The notes beneath the pieces were generated by a model. That model was given only the letters and a program-made list of their open reading frames with translations, had not been told where the DNA came from and did no database searches. A DNA stretch of 64,000 nt from Methylomonas lenta (GTDB lineage: Bacteria; Pseudomonadota; Gammaproteobacteria; Methylococcales; Methylomonadaceae): contig NZ_LUUI01000044.1 of the NCBI RefSeq assembly GCF_001644015.1, positions 1 through 64,000 on the forward strand. The letters are read 5' to 3'. The position numbers and the translations under genes are program-made. Positions 55,712 to 64,000 of this stretch are shown here, piece after piece. The number at the start of each line of letters is the position of its first letter. The stretch's first letter is position 1.

Positions 55712-56406
55712 GAAGCTTTTCCACTAAAAAACTCCGCTACCAACTGCCAATCTTCTACTAACGTAACACCAGAGCCGCTCAGCGCTTCATATTGATTTTG
55801 AAACCGATCTTGGTTGTGCGTGGCTTTATACAGTTGCAATACTGCTGTTTGTAAATCTTGCCTAGCAGGCTGTTTTACCAAGCCGGTTTCCAATACCATC
55901 ATGGCTTCTTCAAGTTGGCTGAATTCGATAAAATCGTTGGCTAAGGTTAAATAATCCTGCTGTTCTTGGACTTTCTGCTTAACGTCAAGCAGCACTGGCG
56001 AGCCGATTAGTCCAAGCGTAAACAAGGAAAACCGAACACTTTTTGCTTGCTGTGAAGATTTTTTAGGGTTATTAAGCAAAGCCAATTGCGTTGAATCAAG
56101 CTGGGTTCGACTACCCTGAATTAATCGCTGACTTAAATCCAGACCTTTATCGTCAAGTACTATCAATAAATCTAACAAAGCTGCATACAACGGTTCTGAC
56201 AAAGCGTTTTGAAAACAAAAATAAATTCGCCGCAAATGAGCCAACAAATTTTTAGGCTGTCGACGTACCTGAAAAACCAACGCTTCGAGTATGGAGAACT
56301 GAGTCGCTGAAACATTAAACTGCAATGCAACATGATCATGAAAAGCCGGGGAATGAACGGGGACAGTCGTATCATCAACAAACATATTTGTAGAAAATCG
56401 GGGCAT
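55708..56406 (-). CDS. Helical-repeat protein of unknown function, first gene of the GTPase block
   Basis: A 232-residue predominantly helical protein. The C-terminal part (about residues 155-215; TLANDFIEFSQLEEAMMVLE, then KQPARQDLQTAVLQLY) reads like one or two tetratricopeptide-like helical hairpins, similar to the FimV C-terminal kind. ATG 56406 has GGAGGG upstream; the frame's TTG at 56424 is not preferred. It precedes the receiver-like gene, with a four-base overlap. Family not identified. Confidence 0.6.
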   Translation of the reverse strand: MPRFSTNMFVDDTTVPVHSPAFHDHVALQFNVSATQFSILEALVFQVRRQPKNLLAHLRRIYFCFQNALSEPLYAALLDLLIVLDDKGLDLSQRLIQGSRTQLDSTQLALLNNPKKSSQQAKSVRFSLFTLGLIGSPVLLDVKQKVQEQQDYLTLANDFIEFSQLEEAMMVLETGLVKQPARQDLQTAVLQLYKATHNQDRFQNQYEALSGSGVTLVEDWQLVAEFFSGKAS

Positions 56407-56587
56407 CAATTCCCTCCGCAACAAAACAATTCATGCAAGAATAGCAGCTAATCAACAAAGCTTTAGGGCATGGCAAGGATAGCGCGACAATATGCCGCGA
56501 AAAGTATCAAAAGCGTGAAAGAGTTGGGATTTTTACTTAACACCCACTCATTTTTTATCATCCATCCAACAGAAAGGAGAGCAACCC

Positions 56588-57013
56588 ATGCTGTGGTTGA
56601 AAGCAGTCCATTTGATTTTTATGGTGACCTGGTTCGCCGGTTTGTTTTATCTACCCAGACTGTTTGTCTACCATGCAATGAGTGATGACGAAATCAGTAA
56701 CGACCGTTTTAAAATCATGGAAAGAAAACTGTATTACGGCATCATGACACCCGGCATGATTTGCACGCTGTTATTTGGTATCTGGATGTTGTTTGATTAT
56801 GCCTGGAACTTATATGCCACAGCCGGCTGGTTACACGTTAAGCTAAGTTTATTGGTATTGATGGTGATTTATCACGTTCTGTGCGGCAAATGGCTGCTGG
56901 ATTTTAAACATGACCGCAATCAGCACAGTCATGTGTATTTTCGCTGGATGAATGAAGTGCCGGTGATATTTTTAATCGCCATCATTTGGCTGGCGGTACT
57001 TAAACCTTTCTAA
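56588..57013 (+). CDS. hemJ: Protoporphyrinogen oxidase HemJ
   Basis: A 141-residue membrane protein of four spans with the HemJ/UPF0093 pattern: LKAVHLIFMVTWFAGLFYLPRLFVYH at the N-terminus with its conserved His and Arg, the KLYYGIMTPGM helix and the HVYFRWMNEVPV block. HemJ makes protoporphyrin IX, as HemG does at 5418, so the genome has two routes. AAGGAG precedes the start. It is divergent from the GTPase block. Confidence 0.92.
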   Translation: MLWLKAVHLIFMVTWFAGLFYLPRLFVYHAMSDDEISNDRFKIMERKLYYGIMTPGMICTLLFGIWMLFDYAWNLYATAGWLHVKLSLLVLMVIYHVLCGKWLLDFKHDRNQHSHVYFRWMNEVPVIFLIAIIWLAVLKPF

Positions 57014-57048
57014 CTATAAGCAATACTGTTGTCCGGCAAAGGCACCAA

Positions 57049-58833
57049 TTACCGGCCTTTGCCCACCAGCCAACATTCCAGCATCATTAACACCCAAATC
57101 AATTCGCCGTAATAGGCTGCATGAATACTTTGGTGCATTTCAATGGCGTGATCGAGGAATTTTGGCTGAAAATAGTCACGTTTTTTAAGGCTATGAACCG
57201 CGTCATAAGCCAGCTCTTTTAAGGGCTGATGCTCTTTCAACCAAATACCAAACGGCAAGCCAAAACCATGCTTGGATTTGTTGATGATCTGTTCCGGCAG
57301 AAAATCGGCCATCGCCTGTTTATAAAACCAGCGTAACTTTTGGCCGTTTAACTTACTGTCAGAAGGAATCCGACAAGATAAATCTACAATGCGCTGATCC
57401 AGCAACGGATAGAAAACCTCCACACCTGCCATTTCGCACATGCGGTTTACTTTAACCAAATCATTGTCGTGCAAGGTGGTTTTCCAGTCCATGACCAGCA
57501 TACGGTTCAAAGTACTGGCATCATCAGGTCTTTGATAGCTCTCTCTTAGCAAATTCAAGGGTTCTGTGACATCGATTTGGGCCAAAAAATCGCCGCTAAA
57601 AATATCGGCAACATCATGTCGGTGCAGAAAGTTGTAATCCTGCATTCTATCGGGCATGGGTGCATTGGCTTGCTCGATATAGCGTTTAGCTTTAAAAGGC
57701 AGTTTCAGATTGGCCATTGCGGCAGGCAAATGATTTAGTCCAGCCTCCAAAGCCGCCGTTGCAAAGCCCGGCAGCCGGTGATAATGGTCAAACAACATTT
57801 GTTTGGCATAGCGTTCATTGCCGGCAAAAATCTCATCACCACCATCCCCTCCCAACAGGCGATCAATACCGTTTTCTTTGGCTAATTTTGCGCAATAATA
57901 AGCAGCCAGTGCGGACGAATTACCGAAGGGTTCATCATAATAAGCCGCTATCGACGGCACCGCATTCACTGTATCTTCCGGCGTCACATAGTATTCATGT
58001 TGCCGAGTATTGAAATGCTTGACGGCAATATTGGCGTATTCGATTTCGTTATAGCCTTCCACCGGAAAGCCCATGGAAAAGGTTTTTGCTTTACCTGGAA
58101 ACACTTTGGCCAAAGCGCCCGCCACAGTGGAACTATCCAAACCACCACTCAAAAATGCGCCGGTATTATCTTCAGTATCCACCATGGATCTGACCGCATC
58201 GATCAATAAGCCTTGTAATTCTTCACCGGCCTGTTGCAAACTGCCGGTCATGTTTTCCTGAAACTCGGGCTTCCAGTAACGTTGCAGGCTGATCTGTCCA
58301 TCTTGATAGACCAGACACTGCCCACCTTCCAGTTTTTTAACCTGCTGATAAATAGTGTTGGGACTGGGGCAGTGATGGTAATAAATGTAGTCGTAAATAC
58401 TTTGGCTAGAAATCTCGTTACTGACGGCAGGATGACGGATTACAAAATCCGCACTAGAACCGAAAACCAGGCCATCTCTAGTTTGAGCATAAAAGATGTT
58501 GCTTAAGCCGATGGGATCTGTGGCCAAAATCAGACTTTGACGCTTGGAATCGAGTAATGCCAAGGCAAAATGATAGCTTTGGGATGCTAAAAACCCACTA
58601 CCCTGTTGCTGATAAGCATTTAAACAATGTTGTAATTGAGGACCTTGAATGACTTGATTCAGCGCGATTAACACACAGCCATCCAACTGCTGCATTTTTT
58701 CTACATTCGCCGCTAACGCATAACCCGGTCCCTGTTCAACAACCAATCCTGAGTCAGGTATCATGCTAGCCAATAAAGTTTTTGACTCACCCCGGCCAGC
58801 GCCGCTATTCATCCATCCAGCAAATTTTGTCAT
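57049..58833 (-). CDS. Asparagine-synthase-like protein of the exopolysaccharide cluster, missing the N-terminal Cys
   Basis: The C-terminal half is an asparagine-synthase ATP-pyrophosphatase domain with the PP-loop SGGLDSS (229-235) and GGDGGDEIFAGN further on. The N-terminal half is a glutaminase-like domain, but it begins MTKFAGWM, so the catalytic Cys2 of true glutamine amidotransferases is absent. It may use free ammonia or make a modification other than asparagine. Such proteins are common in exosortase-A (XrtA) exopolysaccharide loci. It is last in the minus-strand cluster. Confidence 0.8.
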   Translation of the reverse strand: MTKFAGWMNSGAGRGESKTLLASMIPDSGLVVEQGPGYALAANVEKMQQLDGCVLIALNQVIQGPQLQHCLNAYQQQGSGFLASQSYHFALALLDSKRQSLILATDPIGLSNIFYAQTRDGLVFGSSADFVIRHPAVSNEISSQSIYDYIYYHHCPSPNTIYQQVKKLEGGQCLVYQDGQISLQRYWKPEFQENMTGSLQQAGEELQGLLIDAVRSMVDTEDNTGAFLSGGLDSSTVAGALAKVFPGKAKTFSMGFPVEGYNEIEYANIAVKHFNTRQHEYYVTPEDTVNAVPSIAAYYDEPFGNSSALAAYYCAKLAKENGIDRLLGGDGGDEIFAGNERYAKQMLFDHYHRLPGFATAALEAGLNHLPAAMANLKLPFKAKRYIEQANAPMPDRMQDYNFLHRHDVADIFSGDFLAQIDVTEPLNLLRESYQRPDDASTLNRMLVMDWKTTLHDNDLVKVNRMCEMAGVEVFYPLLDQRIVDLSCRIPSDSKLNGQKLRWFYKQAMADFLPEQIINKSKHGFGLPFGIWLKEHQPLKELAYDAVHSLKKRDYFQPKFLDHAIEMHQSIHAAYYGELIWVLMMLECWLVGKGR

Positions 58834-58842
58834 TGTTGTTCT

Positions 58843-60195
58843 TTAGTGTTTGACATGACTGATGACATATCTGAATTTTCCAGATTGTTCTTTAGCTATA
58901 AATTCAGGATAGTCGATGACGATATTCACCGTTTGCCCCAGACGTTTCTTAAACTCAGTAATGATTCTGTCTTCCGCAACGGACTGCTGAAAGCTGGGAG
59001 CACGGACAATCTGCACGCTGGTTTTATCTAAACTATCCTGGGTAATTTTAAAGGACTCGACCCCCTCAAGATCACGCAAAACATAAATCAGTGACAAACC
59101 ATGCAAAACAGTACCATTCTGTGCCACCACAAAATCAGTGGTTCTACCCTGTACTTCAGCCAATAATGGCAGGCCACGTCCACATGCGCAAATTTTGTCC
59201 GATAAAACACCCATGTCGCCGGTACGGTAACGAATGAACGGAAAATCCCGTGTGGCAAGGTGGGTGACAACGATTTCTCCTAACTCCCCGCTTGGCATCG
59301 GTTGCCCTTCAGGATCGACAATCTCGACAATAATATCTTCAGCGGTAATATGCATACCACCTTCAGGGCATTGATGTGCAATGAAGCCGGCATCACGTCC
59401 ACCGTAACCATTGGCGACAGGGCAACCAAATATCGTTTGAATTTTTCCCCGCTGATGATCATAAAGTCGCTCAGACGTCACGAAGGCCACTTTTATGCCC
59501 AGATTATTCAGTACAATGCCTTTTTTTTCCGCATGCCCGGCAATATGAGCCAACGCCGATGGATAGCCAAATAGCATTTTGGGGCGGATGTGTTGTATAT
59601 CCTGAATAAAGCCATCCAGCTTTTGATCGGACATTTCAAATGCCGGGATTAAGTGTGTGCGCAAAAACTTGTCGCGCAACAGCCGAATTTTATCCTGAGA
59701 ACCCAATTCAATTGGCGAGCCCCAAATAACGGCTTCCGGATCACCGATATCCACGCCCCACCAGCGCGTGGCCCGCCATTTGGCCGCCACATCATGACTG
59801 ACACGCTTATTACCAATATAAAAAATTAAAGGTTCGCCGCTGGAACCGCCGGTATTAAAGCGCGACAAACCTACTGCATTATCGGCTTTGAGTTCTTCCA
59901 AGTGGGCTCTTATGCTGGGTTTATCCAATAAGGGTAACTGAGCCAGTTGCTGCAAATCGCTTAAGTCGTTGGGATCAAATTGGATACCGGCAAACAACTG
60001 CCGGTAGTAAGGTACATGCTGTTGAACATCGATCAAAAATGATTTGAGATTTTTTAGTTGTAACTGTTGCAGTTGATCAGGACTAAGCCATTGTGACTGC
60101 TCCATCTGACGCCGCACTTTAACCGTGCTGTGCTTTTTCAAGGCTTCATGGAGGGGGAATAGTATAGTCGAGCAAAAAGACGTATAAACACTCAT
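58843..60195 (-). CDS. CapK-like AMP-dependent ligase
   Basis: A member of the phenylacetate-CoA-ligase/CapK family of adenylate-forming enzymes. It has the AMP-binding block FNTGGSSGEPLIFY and the FIRYRTGD and CACGRGLP segments with cysteines typical of CapK-like proteins. In polysaccharide loci such enzymes probably activate an acid for side-chain modification. Its ATG at 60195 overlaps the previous stop by one base (TGATG). Confidence 0.85.
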   Translation of the reverse strand: MSVYTSFCSTILFPLHEALKKHSTVKVRRQMEQSQWLSPDQLQQLQLKNLKSFLIDVQQHVPYYRQLFAGIQFDPNDLSDLQQLAQLPLLDKPSIRAHLEELKADNAVGLSRFNTGGSSGEPLIFYIGNKRVSHDVAAKWRATRWWGVDIGDPEAVIWGSPIELGSQDKIRLLRDKFLRTHLIPAFEMSDQKLDGFIQDIQHIRPKMLFGYPSALAHIAGHAEKKGIVLNNLGIKVAFVTSERLYDHQRGKIQTIFGCPVANGYGGRDAGFIAHQCPEGGMHITAEDIIVEIVDPEGQPMPSGELGEIVVTHLATRDFPFIRYRTGDMGVLSDKICACGRGLPLLAEVQGRTTDFVVAQNGTVLHGLSLIYVLRDLEGVESFKITQDSLDKTSVQIVRAPSFQQSVAEDRIITEFKKRLGQTVNIVIDYPEFIAKEQSGKFRYVISHVKH

Positions 60196-61397
60196 CAAAC
60201 CACCCATTTTTTGAATTCCGTCAACAGAATTGCTACCCGTTTATTCCAACCATTATCAGCAGCGTAACTAATAATAGCTTGCCGATCCCATTTTGTATTT
60301 AATGCATTTTCAATAGCTTGCGACAACGCCTCAGCATCGCCAAAGGGCACTACGAAACCTAACTTATCATTGTTAACTACTTCCGGATTCCCGCCAACAT
60401 TTGTAGTCACCACCGGCAAACCGCAGGCCATTGCCTCCAGAAATACATTGGCCCAGCCTTCGTTAGCAGTCGCCAATACAAATACGTCGGAAGCTGACAG
60501 CGGAATATGTAAATCCTGTGATGCCATAGCTCCGAGAAAGGTGACATGCTGGGTCAAACCGAGCACTTCAACTTGTTGTTCAAGTTTGGCACGATTATTA
60601 CCTTCAGCACTGGCACCACCGACAATCAAATAAATCAGTTGTGGATATTTTTTTACCAATCCCGGCAAGAGCTCAATAACTCGATGAAAACCTTTTCTAT
60701 CGACCAAGCCACCTACAGAAATCAAGACTAACGCATCGTCAGCCAGCTGCAGCTGCTGACGTGCACTGCGTTTATCAATAGCAAAGAACTTTTCTGTATC
60801 AACGCCATTGCCAACTACTATAATTTTTTCGGCTTCTGCACCCAGATCAACCACGTGCTGCTTCAAAGACTCGGATACCGAAAACACTCTTGTCGCAGAC
60901 TGTAATGCTTTTAGTAGCCGCTGTCGCCGACCAGGAAGTTTTGATAAAGGGACTTCGGTGCCACGCAGGGTTATGGTCACGGGTACATTGAACCAACGTC
61001 CCAATAATGTAGCTGCATAACCATCAGGATAGGCAAAATGCGCATCTATCAGATTAAAAGCAAAGTTTTTTTTTAACTTAAATAACAACGGCAAGGCAGC
61101 TACTGCCATGAAAAACCCGTCCAATGAACGAAACAACCCCGGTATCGATAAAAAGCGCGGGAAGTACACTTTGATATTTTGTTGTTCTTCGTAGCAAGAA
61201 GGTTGCGGCCGATAATCCGGTTTCCAATATCGAATCAGACTTTGTAATGGGAACCAAGGCACTGGTGATACAACAATTAAAGGACAATGCGCCGCAACCC
61301 GACTCATGCGTTCACGAATAAATACGCCAGCATTTGGCCTGACCTGGCTTGGATACAATGAACAAAAAACCAGTAAATGCGGCGTTTTATCGCTCAT
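60195..61397 (-). CDS. Glycosyltransferase family 4
   Basis: A GT-B fold of 400 residues with the N-terminal LVFCSLYPSQVRPNAGVFIRE block and the C-terminal nucleotide-sugar site: ISVGGLVDRKGFHRVI, then the acceptor/donor EGWANVFLEAMACGLPVV (E-x7-E). It probably adds one sugar to the lipid-linked exopolysaccharide unit. It overlaps the neighbouring glycosyltransferase gene by four bases (ATGA). Confidence 0.92.
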   Translation of the reverse strand: MSDKTPHLLVFCSLYPSQVRPNAGVFIRERMSRVAAHCPLIVVSPVPWFPLQSLIRYWKPDYRPQPSCYEEQQNIKVYFPRFLSIPGLFRSLDGFFMAVAALPLLFKLKKNFAFNLIDAHFAYPDGYAATLLGRWFNVPVTITLRGTEVPLSKLPGRRQRLLKALQSATRVFSVSESLKQHVVDLGAEAEKIIVVGNGVDTEKFFAIDKRSARQQLQLADDALVLISVGGLVDRKGFHRVIELLPGLVKKYPQLIYLIVGGASAEGNNRAKLEQQVEVLGLTQHVTFLGAMASQDLHIPLSASDVFVLATANEGWANVFLEAMACGLPVVTTNVGGNPEVVNNDKLGFVVPFGDAEALSQAIENALNTKWDRQAIISYAADNGWNKRVAILLTEFKKWVV

Positions 61398-62605
61398 TTG
61401 TTGGCTTGAAGTATATTGGCATAAACAGACTGATAATTGGAGACACTGCGTTGCCAGTTACGCTCTTCCTCCACATAGCGCCTTCCAGCCTGACGAATTT
61501 TTTCCCACTGTGACTGATCGGCCAGTGCTGACAATACCGATTCGGATAACGAATCTTTATCGCCTGCTTTAAACAAGTAACCCGTTTCCTGGTCTCGAAT
61601 CAGTTCATGATGCCCTCCAACATCGGATGCCAGCAACACCCTGCCCTGCGCCATGGCTTCCAGTGGCTTTAAAGGGGTAACCAAATCGGTCAGGCGCATG
61701 GAAAGACGCGGGTAAACGAACATATCGACTAAATTATAATAACGCTGCACCTGCTCGTGCGGCACTCTGCCTGCAAGAATCACAAAGTCCTGCAAATCTA
61801 GCGATTTGATTTTGTGTTTGACTTGCTGTACCTGTGGCCCACCACCTACCAACAATAAACGCACATTTGGTTGATGTTTAATAATATCCGGCAAGGCATC
61901 CAGCAACAGTAGCAAACCTTCATAGGCATAAAACGAACCAATAAATCCCAGCACGGTTTTGCCTTGCAAGTTAAGTTGCTGAATTAAATCGACATCGGCA
62001 GATTCACCGTAAGTAAACGCATCAATATCAACTGCATTCGGAATTACAGTAATTTTATCTGCCGACACCCCACGACTGATAATATCCTTACGCAAGCCTT
62101 CGCAAATGGTAGTTACCGCATTCGCATTTTTGAATATATGGGTTTCCAATGCCTTGGTGATACGATAGCGCAAACTGCCTTCCTGCGTAGTACCATGATC
62201 TACCGCGGCATCCTCCCAAAAAGCCCGACATTCATACACCAAAGGAATGTTATATTTTTTTGACATCGCCAATGCTGCCAAACCATTTATGGCTGGCGAA
62301 TGGGCATGCAGGATATCGGGTTTAATCTGCGGAATAATCTGGTCCAAACGCTTTTCCAAACTTTTCACAATCGCCCATTGATTCACGACTGGCAAGCGAG
62401 CGAAAAGACCTTCTGGGTCCGGCGAGCGGTAAAAATCCAAACCGTCCACAGTTTCTATAGCCGCGCGACCTCCAACATGTTTGGCTGAGGTGACATGAAA
62501 GGTTTCCCAGCCCAGTTTACGTTGTTCTTCAATAATGGCGCGGGATCGAAAAGTGTAACCGCTATGCAGCGGAATCGAGTGGTCGAGAATATGGAGGATT
62601 TTCAT
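61394..62605 (-). CDS. Exosortase-A-type glycosyltransferase (TIGR04063 family)
   Basis: A GT4 protein of 403 residues. The opening ILDHSIPLHSGYTFRSRAII and WETFHVTSAKHVGG segments are those of the TIGR04063 group, which is named from PEP-CTERM/exosortase-A loci. The C-terminal site has SMRLTDLVTPLKPLEAMAQG, as expected of a GT4. This gene is the best evidence that the cluster belongs to an XrtA-type exopolysaccharide system. Confidence 0.93.
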   Translation of the reverse strand: MKILHILDHSIPLHSGYTFRSRAIIEEQRKLGWETFHVTSAKHVGGRAAIETVDGLDFYRSPDPEGLFARLPVVNQWAIVKSLEKRLDQIIPQIKPDILHAHSPAINGLAALAMSKKYNIPLVYECRAFWEDAAVDHGTTQEGSLRYRITKALETHIFKNANAVTTICEGLRKDIISRGVSADKITVIPNAVDIDAFTYGESADVDLIQQLNLQGKTVLGFIGSFYAYEGLLLLLDALPDIIKHQPNVRLLLVGGGPQVQQVKHKIKSLDLQDFVILAGRVPHEQVQRYYNLVDMFVYPRLSMRLTDLVTPLKPLEAMAQGRVLLASDVGGHHELIRDQETGYLFKAGDKDSLSESVLSALADQSQWEKIRQAGRRYVEEERNWQRSVSNYQSVYANILQANK

Positions 62606-62657
62606 GTCACAAGTTGGATTGATTATTTTTCTTTTAATTATCGACCATTTTAAACAA

Positions 62658-63752
62658 TTAGTGCTGATCCTTTACTGACAATCGCAGCCAGGCTTTTCTT
62701 GATAAGTGTGGGATCAACAAATACCAGGGCATTTTTAACCAATGCGAACGTAGATAAAGAAACCAATGAGCATAACGAGTCCATGTATCTGAGCAAGTGA
62801 AATGGTTAGGCATTAAAGCACGAAGGAAAACAAAATCTGTAACCTTTCGCTTCAGTTTATTGGGTTGATAAGCTTCTGTAATCTCAAGAACATCAACAGG
62901 CACAGGGGTCTGTAATATTTTAGTAGTAAAACGCAATGCATAATATAAAGGAATTTCTTGATTCAGTTCTGTAGCGCGATTTTGTAATTTCAACCAAAAC
63001 CCTTCCTCATTTGCAAACTCCTTGATCAGCAAATCCAAATCGGTCAAATCTCGAAATCCATGATCAAACTCGCCTTCATGAAACAAATGAACAGCACTGT
63101 GTAGCACTCTATCCTCAGGTGCTAAAACCCAAATATTTTGCCCATCAATTTTATTAATATTGTCCAATAATTTATTGGAATCAGGACAGAACCTGGAGGT
63201 TATCGGTAAAATATTATGATGAACATCAATCGACGTATGCCTTTGAACATGCTGCATAGGCGGAATTTCATGCATCCATTTACGATAATACATTTGATCA
63301 TAAGCATCTATGCTGCCAAACTTCCAACCTTCAAATATTAAAGTCTGCTCTACTTCCATCAAGCTTTGTTTAGGTACTAAGATATCAATATCAGAAAAAA
63401 CCCTGCCTAACGCTGCATCATTCCCAGCCAAAACATAAGCAGCCCCCTTTAGGAATATCAAGGGCAGATTGAGTTCTTGTAAGGCCTGTTGAATACAATG
63501 TACCTCCCAATTTAAGGAAGTTCGCATTTGATTAGCATACACCTTGGCCGATTCAAAATGCTTTAATGCAGGTAGTGGAATATTCGCTAATAACTGCTGT
63601 CTTTCGAGTAAATACCAAAGCCTGGCTAAAACCCCGGCACGTCTCGCTTGCCTGACCAACAAATCCCATTCGGATAAACTAAAACCTTTTGTAAGCTCTG
63701 GATGCCTATATGCCGATATTATTAAGGCAGGTTGCTTTATATCCATACCCAT
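62658..63752 (-). CDS. Nucleotidyltransferase-fold protein of the exopolysaccharide cluster
   Basis: A 364-residue protein with a nucleotidyltransferase core in FSDIDILVP (about 140-148; Asp-x-Asp metal motif), the block WDLLVRQARRAGVLARLWYLL before it, and the large helical C-terminal part of the NTP_transf_5-like family. Such genes are frequent in XrtA loci. The first codon of the frame is TTG at 63755; I prefer ATG at 63752 (MGMD). The function is unknown. Confidence 0.8.
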   Translation of the reverse strand: MGMDIKQPALIISAYRHPELTKGFSLSEWDLLVRQARRAGVLARLWYLLERQQLLANIPLPALKHFESAKVYANQMRTSLNWEVHCIQQALQELNLPLIFLKGAAYVLAGNDAALGRVFSDIDILVPKQSLMEVEQTLIFEGWKFGSIDAYDQMYYRKWMHEIPPMQHVQRHTSIDVHHNILPITSRFCPDSNKLLDNINKIDGQNIWVLAPEDRVLHSAVHLFHEGEFDHGFRDLTDLDLLIKEFANEEGFWLKLQNRATELNQEIPLYYALRFTTKILQTPVPVDVLEITEAYQPNKLKRKVTDFVFLRALMPNHFTCSDTWTRYAHWFLYLRSHWLKMPWYLLIPHLSRKAWLRLSVKDQH

Positions 63753-63786
63753 CAATTTACCGTTGCCGCATATAATCGAATATTAA

Positions 63787-64000
63787 TCACGATGATAAAT
63801 CCGCGAACAGATTGACTGCTTCCTGTAGTTCGCTATATTCAAACTCATAACAATCACTACCCTCAACCAGAGCGCATAAATTTTTAAAACCCTTACCGCC
63901 TAATACATTGGCGTTAAAGGCATTTTTTGTCAGCTTTATCACTGTTTGGCTTTTCGGAATAGCATGCAAAGAGGTATCTGCATCTTTTTGATACTTAGGA
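63787..64000 (-). CDS. C-terminal fragment, probable HprK-related kinase
   Basis: The minus-strand frame is open to the window edge without a stop, giving 70 residues and no start. The segment NAFNANVLGGKGFKNLCAL, followed by CYEFEYSELQEAVNLF, resembles the C-terminus of HprK-related kinase A proteins from exosortase-A clusters. The P-loop and catalytic parts lie beyond the edge, so the call rests on the tail and on the neighbours. Confidence 0.5.
   Translation of the reverse strand, partial: PKYQKDADTSLHAIPKSQTVIKLTKNAFNANVLGGKGFKNLCALVEGSDCYEFEYSELQEAVNLFADLSS

Overview
The window reads as chromosomal DNA of a gammaproteobacterium. Class I adenylate cyclase, RecB/RecD, EfpL (YeiP-type), LapD/LapG, HemG and a XrtA/PEP-CTERM-type glycosyltransferase all fit. 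A DHCR24-like sterol reductase, a small interspersed palindrome family and the exopolysaccharide genes make a type I methanotroph (Methylococcales) my best guess. This is inference: no methane or methanol oxidation gene is present here. I see no rRNA, tRNA, CRISPR array, prophage or recognisable insertion sequence.

Layout. 1-6.8 kb is sparse: a winged-helix protein, small membrane proteins, a cupin, the sterol-reductase homologue, a DUF3014 protein and hemG, with three gene-free stretches holding palindromes. 6.8-10.4 kb is a compact operon of an OlsF-like double acyltransferase, an M14-type carboxypeptidase-like protein and an alpha/beta hydrolase. 10.4-16.3 kb has an H-NS protein, a DUF2914 protein, sucA-sucB and a metallo-beta-lactamase-fold hydrolase. 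16.4-22.5 kb has an SDR-type protein, a secreted metzincin-like lipoprotein and lapD-lapG. 22.7-29.9 kb is a minus-strand run of small genes (trxC, TIGR02647, cold-shock protein with a membrane tail, thioredoxin-like ferredoxin, cobO, SemiSWEET) ending at ftsK. 30.0-38.9 kb carries trxB-aat-bpt-efpL and recB-recD (no recC beside them). 39-43 kb has a CPA1-type antiporter and the agmatine-to-putrescine pair aguA-aguB.

43.1-47.0 kb is a possible ion-homeostasis unit: a CPA2 antiporter with a Rossmann domain, two tandem DUF1538 membrane proteins, a PII-like protein and a CBS-pair protein, the last four overlapping or nearly so. 56.4-47.0 kb on the minus strand is a long co-directional array. Its first seven genes encode a helical-repeat-like protein, a receiver-like protein, a small GTPase, two roadblock-type proteins, a PAS protein and a PhnD-like binding protein without signal peptide. 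It then runs into a histidine phosphatase and cyaA. I regard the seven-gene GTPase block as the best candidate for an undescribed signalling system, with the DUF1538/PII-like unit second.

57.0-64.0 kb, after hemJ, is part of an exosortase-A-type exopolysaccharide cluster (asparagine-synthase-like protein, CapK-like AMP ligase, two glycosyltransferases, a nucleotidyltransferase-fold protein and the C-terminus of a probable HprK-related kinase). It continues past the right edge.
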